The position numbers and the translations under genes are program-made. Under the pieces are notes generated by a model, which was not told where the DNA came from, made no database searches, and was given only the letters and a program-made list of their open reading frames with translations. A DNA stretch of 64,000 bases, from NCBI GenBank assembly GCA_905181615.1, contig CAJIYH010000005.1, positions 62,001 to 126,000 on the forward strand, read 5' to 3'. The DNA comes from an uncultured Flavobacteriaceae bacterium (GTDB lineage Bacteria > Bacteroidota > Bacteroidia > Flavobacteriales > Flavobacteriaceae). Below are positions 52,365 through 62,347 of the stretch, piece by piece; within the stretch, counting starts at the first letter, position 1; every line of letters starts with the position of its first letter.

Positions 52365-53369
52365 TTATTCAACAGCTTTTAGCAATTCTAGTATTTTTTG
52401 TTCTAATTCATCCATCAGGTCGGGATTGTCCTGTAAAAGGGTTTTAACAGATTCACGCCCTTGCCCTATTTTTGTGTCTCCGTAACTAAACCAAGAACCG
52501 GATTTTTTAATTATTTCGTAGTTAACACCTAGATCAATAATTTCTCCGATTTTAGAAATACCCTCTCCATACATGATGTCAAATTCTGTAGTTCTAAAAG
52601 GTGGAGCAACTTTATTTTTCACCACTTTTACTCGTGTTTTATTTCCTAGTACTTTGGCGTCAGCATCTTTAATTTGAGTAGATCTTCGAATGTCCAAACG
52701 TACAGAGGCATAAAATTTTAATGCGTTTCCTCCCGTCGTAGTTTCGGGATTTCCGAACATCACTCCGATTTTTTCACGCAATTGATTTATAAAAAACACA
52801 GTACAGTTAGTTCTGCTAATTGAACCCGTAAGTTTTCTAAGAGCCTGGGACATTAAACGCGCATGAAGTCCCATTTTGGAATCTCCCATTTCCCCTTCGA
52901 TTTCACTTTTTGGAGTCAATGCTGCTACAGAGTCAATTACTACAATGTCAACCGCACCCGACCGTATTAGGTTATCAGCAATTTCTAACGCTTGCTCTCC
53001 GTTATCAGGTTGAGAAATAATAAGTTCTTGAACATCTACGCCTAAATTTTCGGCATAAAAGCGGTCAAAAGCATGTTCTGCATCTATAAAGGCAGCAATA
53101 CCACCTGCTTTTTGACATTCTGCAATTGCATGTAGCGTCAAGGTTGTTTTACCGGAAGATTCTGGACCATAGATTTCGATGACCCTACCTTTAGGATATC
53201 CCCCCACACCCAATGCAATATCAAGACCTAATGACCCCGAAGAAATGGCTTCTACTTCTTCAATTGCTGAATCTCCAAGCCTCATTACAGAGCCCTTTCC
53301 GTATGTTTTATCTAGTTTGTCTAAGGTAAGCTGAAGCGCTTTTAGCTTCGCTGATTTGTCGTCTGCCAT
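52365..53369 (-). CDS. recA: Recombinase RecA
   Basis: The 334-residue protein has Walker [10 protein letters not shown] (residues 68-76), the [11 protein letters not shown] loop, [20 protein letters not shown], and the L2-region [22 protein letters not shown]. It forms the filament for recombination and SOS induction. No LexA-type operator was identified upstream. Confidence 0.98.
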   Translation of the reverse strand: MADDKSAKLKALQLTLDKLDKTYGKGSVMRLGDSAIEEVEAISSGSLGLDIALGVGGYPKGRVIEIYGPESSGKTTLTLHAIAECQKAGGIAAFIDAEHAFDRFYAENLGVDVQELIISQPDNGEQALEIADNLIRSGAVDIVVIDSVAALTPKSEIEGEMGDSKMGLHARLMSQALRKLTGSISRTNCTVFFINQLREKIGVMFGNPETTTGGNALKFYASVRLDIRRSTQIKDADAKVLGNKTRVKVVKNKVAPPFRTTEFDIMYGEGISKIGEIIDLGVNYEIIKKSGSWFSYGDTKIGQGRESVKTLLQDNPDLMDELEQKILELLKAVE

Positions 53370-53527
53370 AGTTTTATTCTTTACTGCTAATGTACTATTT
53401 TCTTTATTTTGATTTACCTCAAAAGCCTAAGGGTTTATTAACAATATTTCATGTTGACTCATTTTTTTTATGGTTACACCTCAAATGGTCTTTGGTGTTT
53501 GACTTAGTAAAGTGAATGAAGTTTTTA

Positions 53528-53535
53528 TATCTTTG
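53528..53535 (+). promoter_or_regulatory. -7 promoter box for trhO
   Basis: TATCTTTG matches TAnnTTTG exactly, 29 bases before the gene; a TTTG sits at 53498-53501 but the spacing is long. Confidence 0.5.
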
Positions 53536-53564
53536 CAGCATCATTCACCTTAAAAAAGTATAGC

Positions 53565-54599
53565 ATGCAACTGTACAATAAATTAAGCGCGAAGGAACGG
53601 GCGGTAATGCTCGAAGAAGCCGGAACAGAAAGGCTCACGTTATCCTTTTATCAATATGCCCAAATTGGCAATCCACAACTTTTTAGAGACCACCTGTTCT
53701 TGACATGGAACCCCATGGAAGTCTTGGGACGAATTTATGTTGCCTATGAAGGGATTAATGCTCAGTTGTCGGTTCCCGCTCCTCGGTTTGAGGAGTTCAA
53801 AGCCCATTTGGATCAAGTTCCTTTTTTAAAAGACATCCGACTGAATATTGCTGTTGAGCAAGATCTAAAATCGTTTTTAAAATTAAAGGTTAAAGTGCGC
53901 GATAAGATTGTTGCAGACGGGCTCAACGATTCAACGTTTGATGTAACTCAAAAAGGACAACATCTTAATGCAGAAGGTTTCAACGACATGCTCTCCAATC
54001 CAAATACTATTTGTGTGGACATGCGAAATCATTATGAAAGCGAAATAGGCCACTTTAAAGGCGCAGTTACTCCAGATGTGGACACGTTTAGAGATTCATT
54101 ACCCATTATTGAGAAAGACCTCGAAGATCTTAAAGAAGAAAAAAATCTATTAATGTATTGTACTGGCGGAATTCGTTGCGAAAAGGCAAGTGCCTATTTT
54201 AAGCACAAAGGATTTAAGAATGTTTACCAACTAGAAGGCGGAATAATAGAATACACCAGACAAGTAAAAGACAACGATTTGGAAAATAAATTTGTTGGCA
54301 AAAATTTCGTGTTCGATGAAAGACGATGCGAGCGAATTACGGATGATGTTGTTGCCCATTGCCATCAATGTGGCGCTTTAGGTGACACCCATGTAAATTG
54401 CGCAAACGAAGCTTGTCATTTATTGTTTATACAATGCGAATCGTGTCAGGGAAAAATGCAAACCTGTTGCTCGGATGCATGTAACGAGATAATTCAACTG
54501 CCTTTGGAGGAACAAAAAGTCTTAAGAAAAGGAGCGCATAACAGTAATAAAATATTTAAAAAAGGACGCTCAGAGATTTTGAAATATAAAAACCAATAA
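53565..54599 (+). CDS. trhO: tRNA uridine(34) hydroxylase, rhodanese family
   Basis: The 344-residue protein has the N-terminal acylphosphatase-like part with GRIYVAYEGINAQLSVP, and a rhodanese domain whose active loop is YCTGGIRCEKAS (Cys199, second Cys in position). Its C-terminus is cysteine-rich (CHQCGALGDTHVNC, CCSDAC). This matches TrhO/YceA, which hydroxylates U34 in tRNA using prephenate-linked chemistry. Confidence 0.93.
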   Translation: MQLYNKLSAKERAVMLEEAGTERLTLSFYQYAQIGNPQLFRDHLFLTWNPMEVLGRIYVAYEGINAQLSVPAPRFEEFKAHLDQVPFLKDIRLNIAVEQDLKSFLKLKVKVRDKIVADGLNDSTFDVTQKGQHLNAEGFNDMLSNPNTICVDMRNHYESEIGHFKGAVTPDVDTFRDSLPIIEKDLEDLKEEKNLLMYCTGGIRCEKASAYFKHKGFKNVYQLEGGIIEYTRQVKDNDLENKFVGKNFVFDERRCERITDDVVAHCHQCGALGDTHVNCANEACHLLFIQCESCQGKMQTCCSDACNEIIQLPLEEQKVLRKGAHNSNKIFKKGRSEILKYKNQ

Positions 54600-54612
54600 T
54601 AAAAAGGAAGTG

Positions 54613-54642
54613 TTTTGTTTTTATTAAATAACTGTATCTTTA
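54613..54642 (+). promoter_or_regulatory. Promoter for ricT-gldH-pbp1A
   Basis: TTTTG at 54613-54617 and TATCTTTA at 54635-54642 are spaced by 17 bases, a good match to the Bacteroidota consensus, 28 bases before ricT. Confidence 0.6.
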
Positions 54643-54670
54643 CCTTTAACGCTTTAACAAATTTTTACAT

Positions 54671-55828
54671 ATGAGTTGCGCTTCATGTTCTACATCAGAC
54701 GGTTCCCCTAGGGGCTGTAAAAGTAACGGTACTTGTGGAACGGACAGTTGTAATAAACTAACTGTTTTTGATTGGCTTTCTAACATGCAATTGCCAAACG
54801 GGCAAGAAGCTTGTAACATTGTTGAGGTTCGTTTTAAAAACAGCCGAAAGGCTTTTTATAGAAAAGAAGCAGACCTGAGTTTAAGTATTGGGGACTTAGT
54901 TGCTACAGGGGCACAAAGTGGTCACGACATTGGTCAGGTTACTTTAACTGGAGAGTTGGTTCGTTTTCAAATGAAAAAGAAAAGCGTTTCAGAAAAAAGC
55001 GAAGAAGTTTTAAAAATATACCGCAAGGCAAGTCAAAAAGATATTGATGTTTGGCAGGCAGCTCGTGATCGAGAGGAAACCATTCAGAAACGCGCAAGAG
55101 AAATGGCAATTTATTTACATTTAGAAATGAAAATTTCGGATGTAGAATTTCAGGGTGATGGCTCTAAGGCTACTTTTTATTATACAGCAGAAAAGCGAGT
55201 TGATTTCCGTCAACTTATAAAAGACATGGCACAAGCATTCAGCATTCGAGTAGATATGCGCCAGGTTGGTTTACGTCAAGAAGCTGCAAGATTAGGAGGA
55301 GTTGGCTCATGCGGAAGGGAGTTGTGTTGTTCTACATGGCTTACAGATTTTAGATCTGTTTCTACTTCTGCCGCTCGATACCAGCAACTTTCTTTGAACC
55401 CTCAAAAGCTTTCAGGGCAATGTGGAAAGTTGAAATGCTGCCTGAACTATGAATTAGACTCTTACCGAAATGCATTGAAGAAGTTTCCAAAAATGGAAAC
55501 CAAACTTCAAACAGAAAAGGGAGTTGGAATTTGTCAAAAAATCGATATTTTCAAAGGATATTTATGGTATACCTATAAAGGTGAATGGATGAATTGGCAT
55601 TTGTTAACTTCTGATCAGGCCAATAAAATTATATCTTTAAACAAAGCTAAAAAACCAGTTTCTAGCTTAGAAGATTTCGCTCACGAAGATAAAGTAGAAG
55701 CCCCTGAAAAAGTATTTGAAAATGTAGTTGGGCAAGACAGCCTGAATCGATTCGATCGTCCTAAGCATAAAAAAGGAAGAAACAAGTCTCGCTCCAAAAA
55801 AAACAATAACTCAAAGAAAAATGCGTAA
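54671..55828 (+). CDS. ricT: RicT/PSP1-domain Fe-S-type protein
   Basis: The 385-residue protein starts with a Cys-rich tail (MSCASCSTSDG, CKSNGTCGTDSC). The PSP1 region follows (REETIQKRAREMAIYLHLEMKI) with GGVGSCGRELCCSTWL and SGQCGKLKCCLNYE. In Bacillus the orthologue acts with YlbF and YmcA in RNA processing. It is linked to gldH, which it overlaps by eight bases. Confidence 0.88.
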   Translation: MSCASCSTSDGSPRGCKSNGTCGTDSCNKLTVFDWLSNMQLPNGQEACNIVEVRFKNSRKAFYRKEADLSLSIGDLVATGAQSGHDIGQVTLTGELVRFQMKKKSVSEKSEEVLKIYRKASQKDIDVWQAARDREETIQKRAREMAIYLHLEMKISDVEFQGDGSKATFYYTAEKRVDFRQLIKDMAQAFSIRVDMRQVGLRQEAARLGGVGSCGRELCCSTWLTDFRSVSTSAARYQQLSLNPQKLSGQCGKLKCCLNYELDSYRNALKKFPKMETKLQTEKGVGICQKIDIFKGYLWYTYKGEWMNWHLLTSDQANKIISLNKAKKPVSSLEDFAHEDKVEAPEKVFENVVGQDSLNRFDRPKHKKGRNKSRSKKNNNSKKNA

Positions 55829-56324
55829 GGCTGCCCTTCTCGTAGCTTTTATAGTTCTCGTTTCATGCAACTCGAGTGATCATTTTAGGTCTTATCATGA
55901 GCTTTCAAGCGGATGGCCTTCTACAGAAATGATTCAATTTACCATTCCAGAATCTCAAGTCGCATCTTCAGATGTATTCATACACATCCGAAATTCAAAC
56001 GATTATCAATACGCAAACTTATTTTTGATAGCAGAGCTCAGAGATTCCGTTCAGGTAATCGCTCGAGATACGCTAGAATATGCAATGGCTGATCCAAAAG
56101 GGAATTGGCTTGGAACCGGTTTTTTAGAAGTTAAGGAAAGTAAATTGAGTTGGAAAGAAAATTGGCTTCCACCTCACAAGGGTCCGTTTTTTGTTGAAAT
56201 TTCTCAGCGAGTACGCAATAATGGATCGGTAGAAGGCGTTTCTATTTTAGACGGAATATTAAATGTTGGAATAGCAATTGAACCTCAAACGCAACCCCAA
56301 ACACAACCCCTAAGACAACCCTAA
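55821..56324 (+). CDS. gldH: Gliding motility lipoprotein GldH
   Basis: The 167-residue lipoprotein has a lipobox (FIVLVSC). The mature part (DHFRSYHELSSGWPSTEMI, DVFIHIRNSNDYQYANLFLI, GNWLGTGF, HKGPFFVEISQRVR) matches GldH, needed for gliding and type IX secretion in Flavobacterium johnsoniae. Gln/Pro-rich C-terminus QTQPQTQPLRQP is a low-complexity tail. Its stop overlaps the start of the penicillin-binding protein gene (TAATG). Confidence 0.93.
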   Translation: MRKAALLVAFIVLVSCNSSDHFRSYHELSSGWPSTEMIQFTIPESQVASSDVFIHIRNSNDYQYANLFLIAELRDSVQVIARDTLEYAMADPKGNWLGTGFLEVKESKLSWKENWLPPHKGPFFVEISQRVRNNGSVEGVSILDGILNVGIAIEPQTQPQTQPLRQP

Positions 56325-58666
56325 TGGCAACTCAAAATAAAAGGAAATCAAAGCCTAAGAAAAAGGGTATAAACCCCTACAAAAACCTGCTTCGTTTTTT
56401 TTGGATTTCTTTTGTTACAGGAATTCTATCTGTTGTTGTTTTGTTTTCTAGTGCAGCCCTTGGATTTTTAGGTGAAATGCCAGACTTACAACAGCTCGAA
56501 AACCCAAAAACTAATTTAGCCACTCAAATTATTTCTAGTGACGGTTTTGTTCTAGGAAAATTTTATTTTAACGATAACCGAACACCAATTAGTTTTGATG
56601 CACTCCCAAAGAATTTAGTAAATGCTCTTATCGCCACAGAAGATGAACGATTCTTTAGTCATTCAGGAATTGACCTCAAAGGAACACTTCGTGCATTGTT
56701 TTATCTTGGAAAAAAAGGAGGAGCAAGCACGATCAGTCAACAATTGGCACGTCAACTTTTTGTCGGAGTACGCTCAAGAAATAAAGCTCAAGCCGTTCTT
56801 CAGAAATTTAAAGAATGGGTTTTAGCAGTTCAATTAGAACGAAGCTATACCAAAAAAGAAATCATAGCGATGTATCTAAACGTTTATGATTTTGGATACA
56901 GCGCTGATGGAATTCAGTCGGCTGCAAAAATTTACTTTAATACGACTCCGAAAAAACTAACAATAGAGCAATCGGCCACTTTGGTTGGAATGCTAAAAAA
57001 CTCTTCTCTATTTAATCCAATAAGGCGACCCACTCAAGTAGAACAACGAAGAAATGTAGTACTTCAACAAATGAAACGAAACGGTTTTATTTCAGAGGGT
57101 GAGCAAGATTCTCTCAAATTAATGCCACTAGAAATTGACTTCACACCCGACTCACACCGAGAGGGATTGGCAACTTATTTTAGAGCTTATTTACAAAAAT
57201 TCATGCGTACTTGGACTAAGGAAAATCCAAAAGCTGACGGAATAAACTATGATATTTTTCGAGATGGCTTACGAATTTATACTACAATCGATTCCCGATT
57301 ACAACAAATAGGAGAATCTTCTGTAGCAGCACACATGTCGAATTTGCAAAAAGAATTTTTTATTCAAAACACACCTAAGTTAAACCCAACAGCTCCTTTT
57401 TTAGATTTACGTGAAGGAGAAATAGACACCTTACTCCAAAACACAGCCCGAAGATCGGAACGCTGGCGAAAGATGCGCGTGGCAGGGGAAAACGAAGAAA
57501 CGATATGGGCTTCTTTTAAAAAGCCAGTTCCTATGGAAGTATTTAGCTGGAAGGGTGATCGAGACACCATTATGACTCCTTTGGATTCTATACGATACTA
57601 TAAGCATTTCTTAAGGGCTTCTATGATGTCTATGAACCCATTAACAGGTCATGTTAAAGCTTGGGTTGGTGGGTTTAACTATAAGCATTTTCAGTTCGAT
57701 CAAGTTTACCAAGGAAGAAGACAAATTGGCTCGACTTTCAAACCGTTTTTATATGCTACAGCAATTGACCAGTTGCGACTTTCACCATGTGATATTTTAC
57801 CCGACGCTTTATTTTGTATAGAGCCAATGATGCATGGAAATGTTGACGCTTGGTGTCCAAAAAATTCGGGTAATAAGTATGGACAAATGAGAACCCTAAA
57901 AAATGCATTGGCGAATTCTGTTAATACTGTAAGTGCTCGTTTAATGGACAAAGTAGGCCCTAGGCCTGTAATAAACTTAGCTCGAAAGATGGGCATTACC
58001 TCCTATTTGCCCAGGGTCCCCTCTATTGCTCTAGGAACTCCTGACATTAGCCTGTTTGAGATGGTTGGAGCATACAGTACTTTTGCAAATAAAGGAATTT
58101 ATGTCAAGCCCATAATGATCTCTAGAATAGAAGATAAAAATGGAACAGTTCTTTTTGAAGTGGTTCCAGAAACAACCGATGTTTTGAGTGAAGAATCTGC
58201 TTATGTTACCGTTGATTTACTTAAAGGGGTAACTGAGTCTGGATCAGGAATACGCTTACGCCATCAAGGGGCAGACGAAGCAAACTATGCATACAAAAAT
58301 GTAGTGACCGGATATCCCTACCAATTTCAAAACCCTATTGCAGGAAAAACAGGTACAACTCAGAACCAAAGTGACGGATGGTTTATGGGGATGGTTCCTA
58401 ATTTAGTTACAGGAGTTTGGGTAGGAGGAGATGATCGAGCAGTTCATTTCGAAGATATTGCTTTTGGTCAGGGAGCTACTATGGCCTTACCTATATGGGC
58501 AATGTATATGCGTGGAGCCTATGAAATTCCAGAATTAGGAATTTCTTTGGAAGATTTTGAAGCACCAGAAAAACTGACGATCCCTATCGATTGTCAGCAA
58601 GAAACACCGATAAATGGTTTGAATAAGGAAAACAAAAAAGAAGATCTAGAAGGGCTTGGATTTTAG
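56324..58666 (+). CDS. Class A penicillin-binding protein (PBP1A)
   Basis: The 780-residue protein has a Lys-rich start, one transmembrane helix (residues 25-48), a GT51 transglycosylase domain with Glu106 in ATEDERFFSHSGID, and a transpeptidase domain with the active Ser in GSTFKPFLYA, SVN in NSVNTV and KTGT in GKTGTTQN. It polymerises and cross-links peptidoglycan in the periplasm. Third in the ricT-gldH operon. Its stop overlaps that of queD. Confidence 0.96.
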   Translation: MATQNKRKSKPKKKGINPYKNLLRFFWISFVTGILSVVVLFSSAALGFLGEMPDLQQLENPKTNLATQIISSDGFVLGKFYFNDNRTPISFDALPKNLVNALIATEDERFFSHSGIDLKGTLRALFYLGKKGGASTISQQLARQLFVGVRSRNKAQAVLQKFKEWVLAVQLERSYTKKEIIAMYLNVYDFGYSADGIQSAAKIYFNTTPKKLTIEQSATLVGMLKNSSLFNPIRRPTQVEQRRNVVLQQMKRNGFISEGEQDSLKLMPLEIDFTPDSHREGLATYFRAYLQKFMRTWTKENPKADGINYDIFRDGLRIYTTIDSRLQQIGESSVAAHMSNLQKEFFIQNTPKLNPTAPFLDLREGEIDTLLQNTARRSERWRKMRVAGENEETIWASFKKPVPMEVFSWKGDRDTIMTPLDSIRYYKHFLRASMMSMNPLTGHVKAWVGGFNYKHFQFDQVYQGRRQIGSTFKPFLYATAIDQLRLSPCDILPDALFCIEPMMHGNVDAWCPKNSGNKYGQMRTLKNALANSVNTVSARLMDKVGPRPVINLARKMGITSYLPRVPSIALGTPDISLFEMVGAYSTFANKGIYVKPIMISRIEDKNGTVLFEVVPETTDVLSEESAYVTVDLLKGVTESGSGIRLRHQGADEANYAYKNVVTGYPYQFQNPIAGKTGTTQNQSDGWFMGMVPNLVTGVWVGGDDRAVHFEDIAFGQGATMALPIWAMYMRGAYEIPELGISLEDFEAPEKLTIPIDCQQETPINGLNKENKKEDLEGLGF

Positions 58667-59118
58667 TTATTGTCCAAAGTATGCCATTCGGCAAAAGAAG
58701 TTTCTGTTTCTCTCAATTTTAACGAATACAGGCTAATTCCTTCGGGCAGGCGACTTTTTATTTTCCCTGCAAAATCAATAACCATCATTTCACTAGTAGG
58801 CTGGTAGTTTACCTTCAAAACCTTATGCCCTCTGGACTCCATTTCTTCTGCAAGCTCTTTGTGTGGAGAGCTTACATTCAAAACCGTAGCATGATCAAAA
58901 GGAAGCACAATTTCTTCTTTCACTATTTTTTTTAAATCGCTAAAGTCAATAACCATTCCGTTTTTGGTTTGTTTAGCATCTACAATAGGAGCTCCAATAA
59001 CGGTAACCGCAAGCTTGTAACTATGTCCATGAACATTTTTACACAGCCCGTCATAGCCGTGAAGCGCATGCCCAGTTTCAAAATTGAACTCTTTTGTAAT
59101 TCTTATTTTATGTGCCAT
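58663..59118 (-). CDS. queD: 6-carboxytetrahydropterin synthase/PTPS family
   Basis: The 151-residue protein has the zinc ligands His17, His30 and His32 (GHALHGYDGLCKNVHGH) with Cys26, and the later motif FDHATVLN. It makes 6-carboxytetrahydropterin for queuosine, or acts as a 6-pyruvoyl-tetrahydropterin synthase relative. No other queuosine genes are nearby. Confidence 0.92.
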   Translation of the reverse strand: MAHKIRITKEFNFETGHALHGYDGLCKNVHGHSYKLAVTVIGAPIVDAKQTKNGMVIDFSDLKKIVKEEIVLPFDHATVLNVSSPHKELAEEMESRGHKVLKVNYQPTSEMMVIDFAGKIKSRLPEGISLYSLKLRETETSFAEWHTLDNN

Positions 59119-59305
59119 AATAAAAGTATACTCCGTTTATAAAAACTCAATATAACCAATCCGCAAGTTCTGTAATTTTTCTGAATTTACTTCTACCTAA
59201 AAATAATCTTTAGGGTGCACTACTCAAAAAAGAGCTTTAAAAAAGCTTTTCGGTATAGAAAGCAAAATAAAAGATAGAATATTCTTTTACTCAATGCTTT
59301 ACTGG

Positions 59306-59313
59306 TATTTTTG
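59306..59313 (+). promoter_or_regulatory. -7 promoter box for universal stress gene
   Basis: TATTTTTG matches TAnnTTTG, 28 bases before the ATG. The 220-base spacer upstream has no gene. Confidence 0.45.
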
Positions 59314-59341
59314 TGCTTTAAATAATCATTAACCCCAAATT

Positions 59342-60133
59342 ATGAAAAATATCCTTGTCCCAATAGGTATTTCACCCAATGGAAAAAGCACATTAGCCTA
59401 TGCGGTAGAATTAGCCAAACATTTCAAAGCCTCACTTTTTGTTATTGATTCTTATAATGCAGCATCGATACCTGCTCAAATTTCATCTGCAAAAGAAGTT
59501 ATTAATTCACGGAATTTTAAACGCGTAAAAGAACTTGTGAAATCGGTTCAAACGGATTCTGTTGACATTAAAATGGTTAATTACAAAGGAGATTTGATAA
59601 CTGGAATAGAATCCTTAGATAAGAAAATAGGCTTAGACCTAATTGTTGTAGGTCCAAGAAGCAACGACATCAATGAAAAGTTGTTTCTAGGTAAAATATC
59701 AGGAAAAATCATCAAGAAAACATCAATCCCTGTTTTGTTGGTACCAATTGATTATGAGTTTAGTATTCCTAAGCAAGGATTATTTGCATTTAAAAAAGGT
59801 AAGATTAAAGGCGAACAATCCCTAGCTCCTCTAAAGGTTCTAATTAAAGCATTCAAAACTAAAGTAAACCTCTTATTAGTTAAAACCCCTGGACATGAAG
59901 CAGCTCGTTTAGATATTGATCATGAGGTTGTAGAGCTTTCTGAAGGTTTAGTTTCGTTAGAAAACGCAAGTGTTTATCAAGGCGTTCTCATACATTTTCA
60001 GTCCATTAAACCCGAGATTCTGATTGTTTTTGCCCGAAAGCGTGGCTTTTTTGAGAAACTTATGGAGTCAGATGTTGTTTACAAGAAAGACTTTTTCTCT
60101 ATAATTCCCCTCTTGGTTCTCAAAAACCGTTAG
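59342..60133 (+). CDS. Universal stress protein, tandem-domain
   Basis: The 263-residue protein has an N-terminal UspA domain (MKNILVPIGISPNGKSTLAYAVELAK; DLIVVGPRSN; KIIKKTSIPVLLVP) with a partly changed ATP motif, and a second, degenerate domain from residue 150 that lacks the G-2x-G-9x-G loop. It is likely a cytoplasmic nucleotide-binding stress protein. The lipid A deacylase gene follows 33 bases on. Confidence 0.85.
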   Translation: MKNILVPIGISPNGKSTLAYAVELAKHFKASLFVIDSYNAASIPAQISSAKEVINSRNFKRVKELVKSVQTDSVDIKMVNYKGDLITGIESLDKKIGLDLIVVGPRSNDINEKLFLGKISGKIIKKTSIPVLLVPIDYEFSIPKQGLFAFKKGKIKGEQSLAPLKVLIKAFKTKVNLLLVKTPGHEAARLDIDHEVVELSEGLVSLENASVYQGVLIHFQSIKPEILIVFARKRGFFEKLMESDVVYKKDFFSIIPLLVLKNR

Positions 60134-60165
60134 CGCTATATTTCATAATACCTTAACTTAGTAGT

Positions 60166-61101
60166 TTGATAAAGAAGCTTTTTAAATCGGGATACCTCTT
60201 GGTGTTTATTTTTATAATAACATCAAAGGCTGTTTATGCTCAAGAATATTTCAACTTAAATATAGATAACGACCTCTATTTTAAGTTGGATCGATATTAT
60301 TCTAGTGGAATATTTTTACAATACGGAAAACAACTTCAACCCAAAGAGGCGTCCTCAGAAATCGACATAAAGAAGTTTTTACTTTGGGAATTGGGACAAG
60401 AACTATACACCCCTAACGATCGTTATACATCCGACACAAACTTATTCGATTATCCTTATGGAGGGTGGTCTTTTTTGAAGCTAACATTCCAAAAAGAGCA
60501 TAGCTTAAACAAACAAACCCAATGGGGAATTCAATTGGGAGTAACAGGGTCGGCATCGGGAGCAAAGTGGATGCAAAACAATTACCATCGATTAATCTTG
60601 GGACTACCCAAACTCGTCTGGACTGATGAGATTCCAGATGCTTTTCATGTAAATTTCTTTACAGATTCTTATAAACGCTGGAATTTAAGGCAAAAAGTTG
60701 CGCTTCAGTCTCATGTTTTTACTACAATAGGCACTCAAAACGTTTCTGCAGGAGGTGCTTTGGGTTTAGCTCTTGGAGAACAAACTGTTTTGACAAAGCA
60801 GGGAAATGTTTTGATTGACAACCAACAAGGCGAAGGGGTATATTTTGGTCTTCGGTTACAATTTATTGCACATGATTATATGCTTTCAGGAAGTTTCTTT
60901 AATGACAATGCTCGCTTTACTGTTCCAGTAAATCGACTCCGAGCTACAATTGAGGCTGGCTATGCCGTTCATAAAAACAACTGGCGATTAGCCTTAATAT
61001 ATTTTAACAGAAGCCCGGACAACAAAACCCAACCACAAAAAGGACATCATTATCTAAACATTACAATAAGCCGATTTTTTGACACGGTGGTTTCTAAATG
61101 A
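60166..61101 (+). CDS. LpxR-like outer-membrane lipid A deacylase
   Basis: The 311-residue protein starts at TTG and has a signal peptide ending VYAQ. The mature start LNIDNDLYFKLDRYYSSGI carries the LpxR active-site pattern (N-x-DND and the Y-S/T-G turn), and the catalytic His region reads AKWMQNNYHRLI. The strand pattern to the end fits a 12-stranded barrel, ending with Phe-rich strands. It removes 3'-acyl chains from lipid A in relatives. Confidence 0.83.
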   Translation: MIKKLFKSGYLLVFIFIITSKAVYAQEYFNLNIDNDLYFKLDRYYSSGIFLQYGKQLQPKEASSEIDIKKFLLWELGQELYTPNDRYTSDTNLFDYPYGGWSFLKLTFQKEHSLNKQTQWGIQLGVTGSASGAKWMQNNYHRLILGLPKLVWTDEIPDAFHVNFFTDSYKRWNLRQKVALQSHVFTTIGTQNVSAGGALGLALGEQTVLTKQGNVLIDNQQGEGVYFGLRLQFIAHDYMLSGSFFNDNARFTVPVNRLRATIEAGYAVHKNNWRLALIYFNRSPDNKTQPQKGHHYLNITISRFFDTVVSK

Positions 61102-61165
61102 AGAGTATTTTTCTTTTTTAATTCGGATTGATTAACTTTACCCGAATATCATAAAACTATTTCAG

Positions 61166-61783
61166 ATGAAAAAAGGGCTGTTGTTTTTAGCATTAAGCAT
61201 TATCATGACTTCATGTCTTACCATCAAAATTTACAAGATGAGTCCTGAATCAAAAGTTGAACCCCAAAATCCAATTCGCAAAAAAACTGCTTTAATTTCT
61301 TCGGGAATGATTGCTTCATTGAAGGATGGAGATTCTGAAATCTTTTTCTTTGGTGAGGATCCGGCACTAAATTATTTTCAACATAAAGAAGAGGGAGACA
61401 CATTGGTTCATTCATCAAAAAAGGTGTTTATTTTTAAAGGGAATGATTCTGATGAAGCAATTCAATGGATTACGAAGCAGACTGACACTTTGAATCCTGA
61501 AAAAATTCAAGCATTTGAGTATAGCACTCAATCAAATCTAACTGGAGAGGCTATTTTTATTTCCGACGACAATAAAGAAGTTAAAATCAATATTAGTTCA
61601 GATGAATTAAAACTGATTATCATAATAGACGGAAAAGAAATGGAACCCGGGTTTGATGTGTCTACTATTTCGGTAGACTCTATTGAAAGCATCGATGTTC
61701 TTAAGGGTTCAAAAGCAATCGAAAAAATGGGAGAAAAAGGTAAGAATGGAGTTATTTTAATTAAGATGAAAAAAGAAGAATAG
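61166..61783 (+). CDS. Lipoprotein with TonB-receptor-plug-like C-terminus
   Basis: The 205-residue precursor has a lipobox (SIIMTSC). The last third reads SIESIDVLKGSKAIEKMG then EKGKNGVILI, very similar to the end of the plug domain of TonB-dependent receptors (ESVEVLKG...G..GANGVI-I). No barrel follows. It is probably a membrane-anchored plug-like protein; it might act in signalling or as a receptor mimic, which is inference. The next gene starts three bases later. Confidence 0.7.
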   Translation: MKKGLLFLALSIIMTSCLTIKIYKMSPESKVEPQNPIRKKTALISSGMIASLKDGDSEIFFFGEDPALNYFQHKEEGDTLVHSSKKVFIFKGNDSDEAIQWITKQTDTLNPEKIQAFEYSTQSNLTGEAIFISDDNKEVKINISSDELKLIIIIDGKEMEPGFDVSTISVDSIESIDVLKGSKAIEKMGEKGKNGVILIKMKKEE

Positions 61784-61785
61784 TA

Positions 61786-62331
61786 ATGAGAAACTTTATT
61801 GCATTGGCTTTATTATCAATATGTTTTGTTCATGCACAACAAAATTTAAACATAAACGAAGGGATGACTAAATACACTGGAAGTCAAGTAGATGGAGCTT
61901 CGGGAGCGATAGATATGGCGGGAGTTGAGGGGTCTGTTTTTTTTCATGATTCATATAAGTCTGGGCTAATTCAAAAATCTGTTTCAGTAGAAACTACAAA
62001 CGAGCTATCCTTGCGATATAATGGATATTCAGGATTTTTTGAATCAGAAGGCGGTAGAAATCTCAACGCCAAGAACGGAATGCGAGTTACCCTTGGAGAT
62101 GATGAGGTATGGTATTATTTAGAAGGGAAGTGGCTTATGAGTTTAGACCCCAACATTAAAGTCTATCTGCGCCCTAAAGTTATATTCAGACCAGGAATAG
62201 AGGCAAAAACAGCAATGGGCGATAGCTATCCTTCAAAATTTAAGAGGCAAGACGAATATTATTTTGATGAGGGAGACTCAAAACCATTGAAAAAAATATC
62301 TAAAAGGAAGTCAAAAAAACTACTAAAATAA
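61786..62331 (+). CDS. Secreted protein of unknown function
   Basis: The 181-residue product has a signal peptide (LLSICFVHAQ). The mature part is rich in Gly and Tyr (LRYNGYSGFFESEGGRNL) and ends in a very Lys-rich tail. It is encoded three bases after the plug-like lipoprotein and must be its partner in transcription. I do not recognise a family. Confidence 0.65.
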   Translation: MRNFIALALLSICFVHAQQNLNINEGMTKYTGSQVDGASGAIDMAGVEGSVFFHDSYKSGLIQKSVSVETTNELSLRYNGYSGFFESEGGRNLNAKNGMRVTLGDDEVWYYLEGKWLMSLDPNIKVYLRPKVIFRPGIEAKTAMGDSYPSKFKRQDEYYFDEGDSKPLKKISKRKSKKLLK

Positions 62332-62347
62332 GCAGTGCACTAACGCA

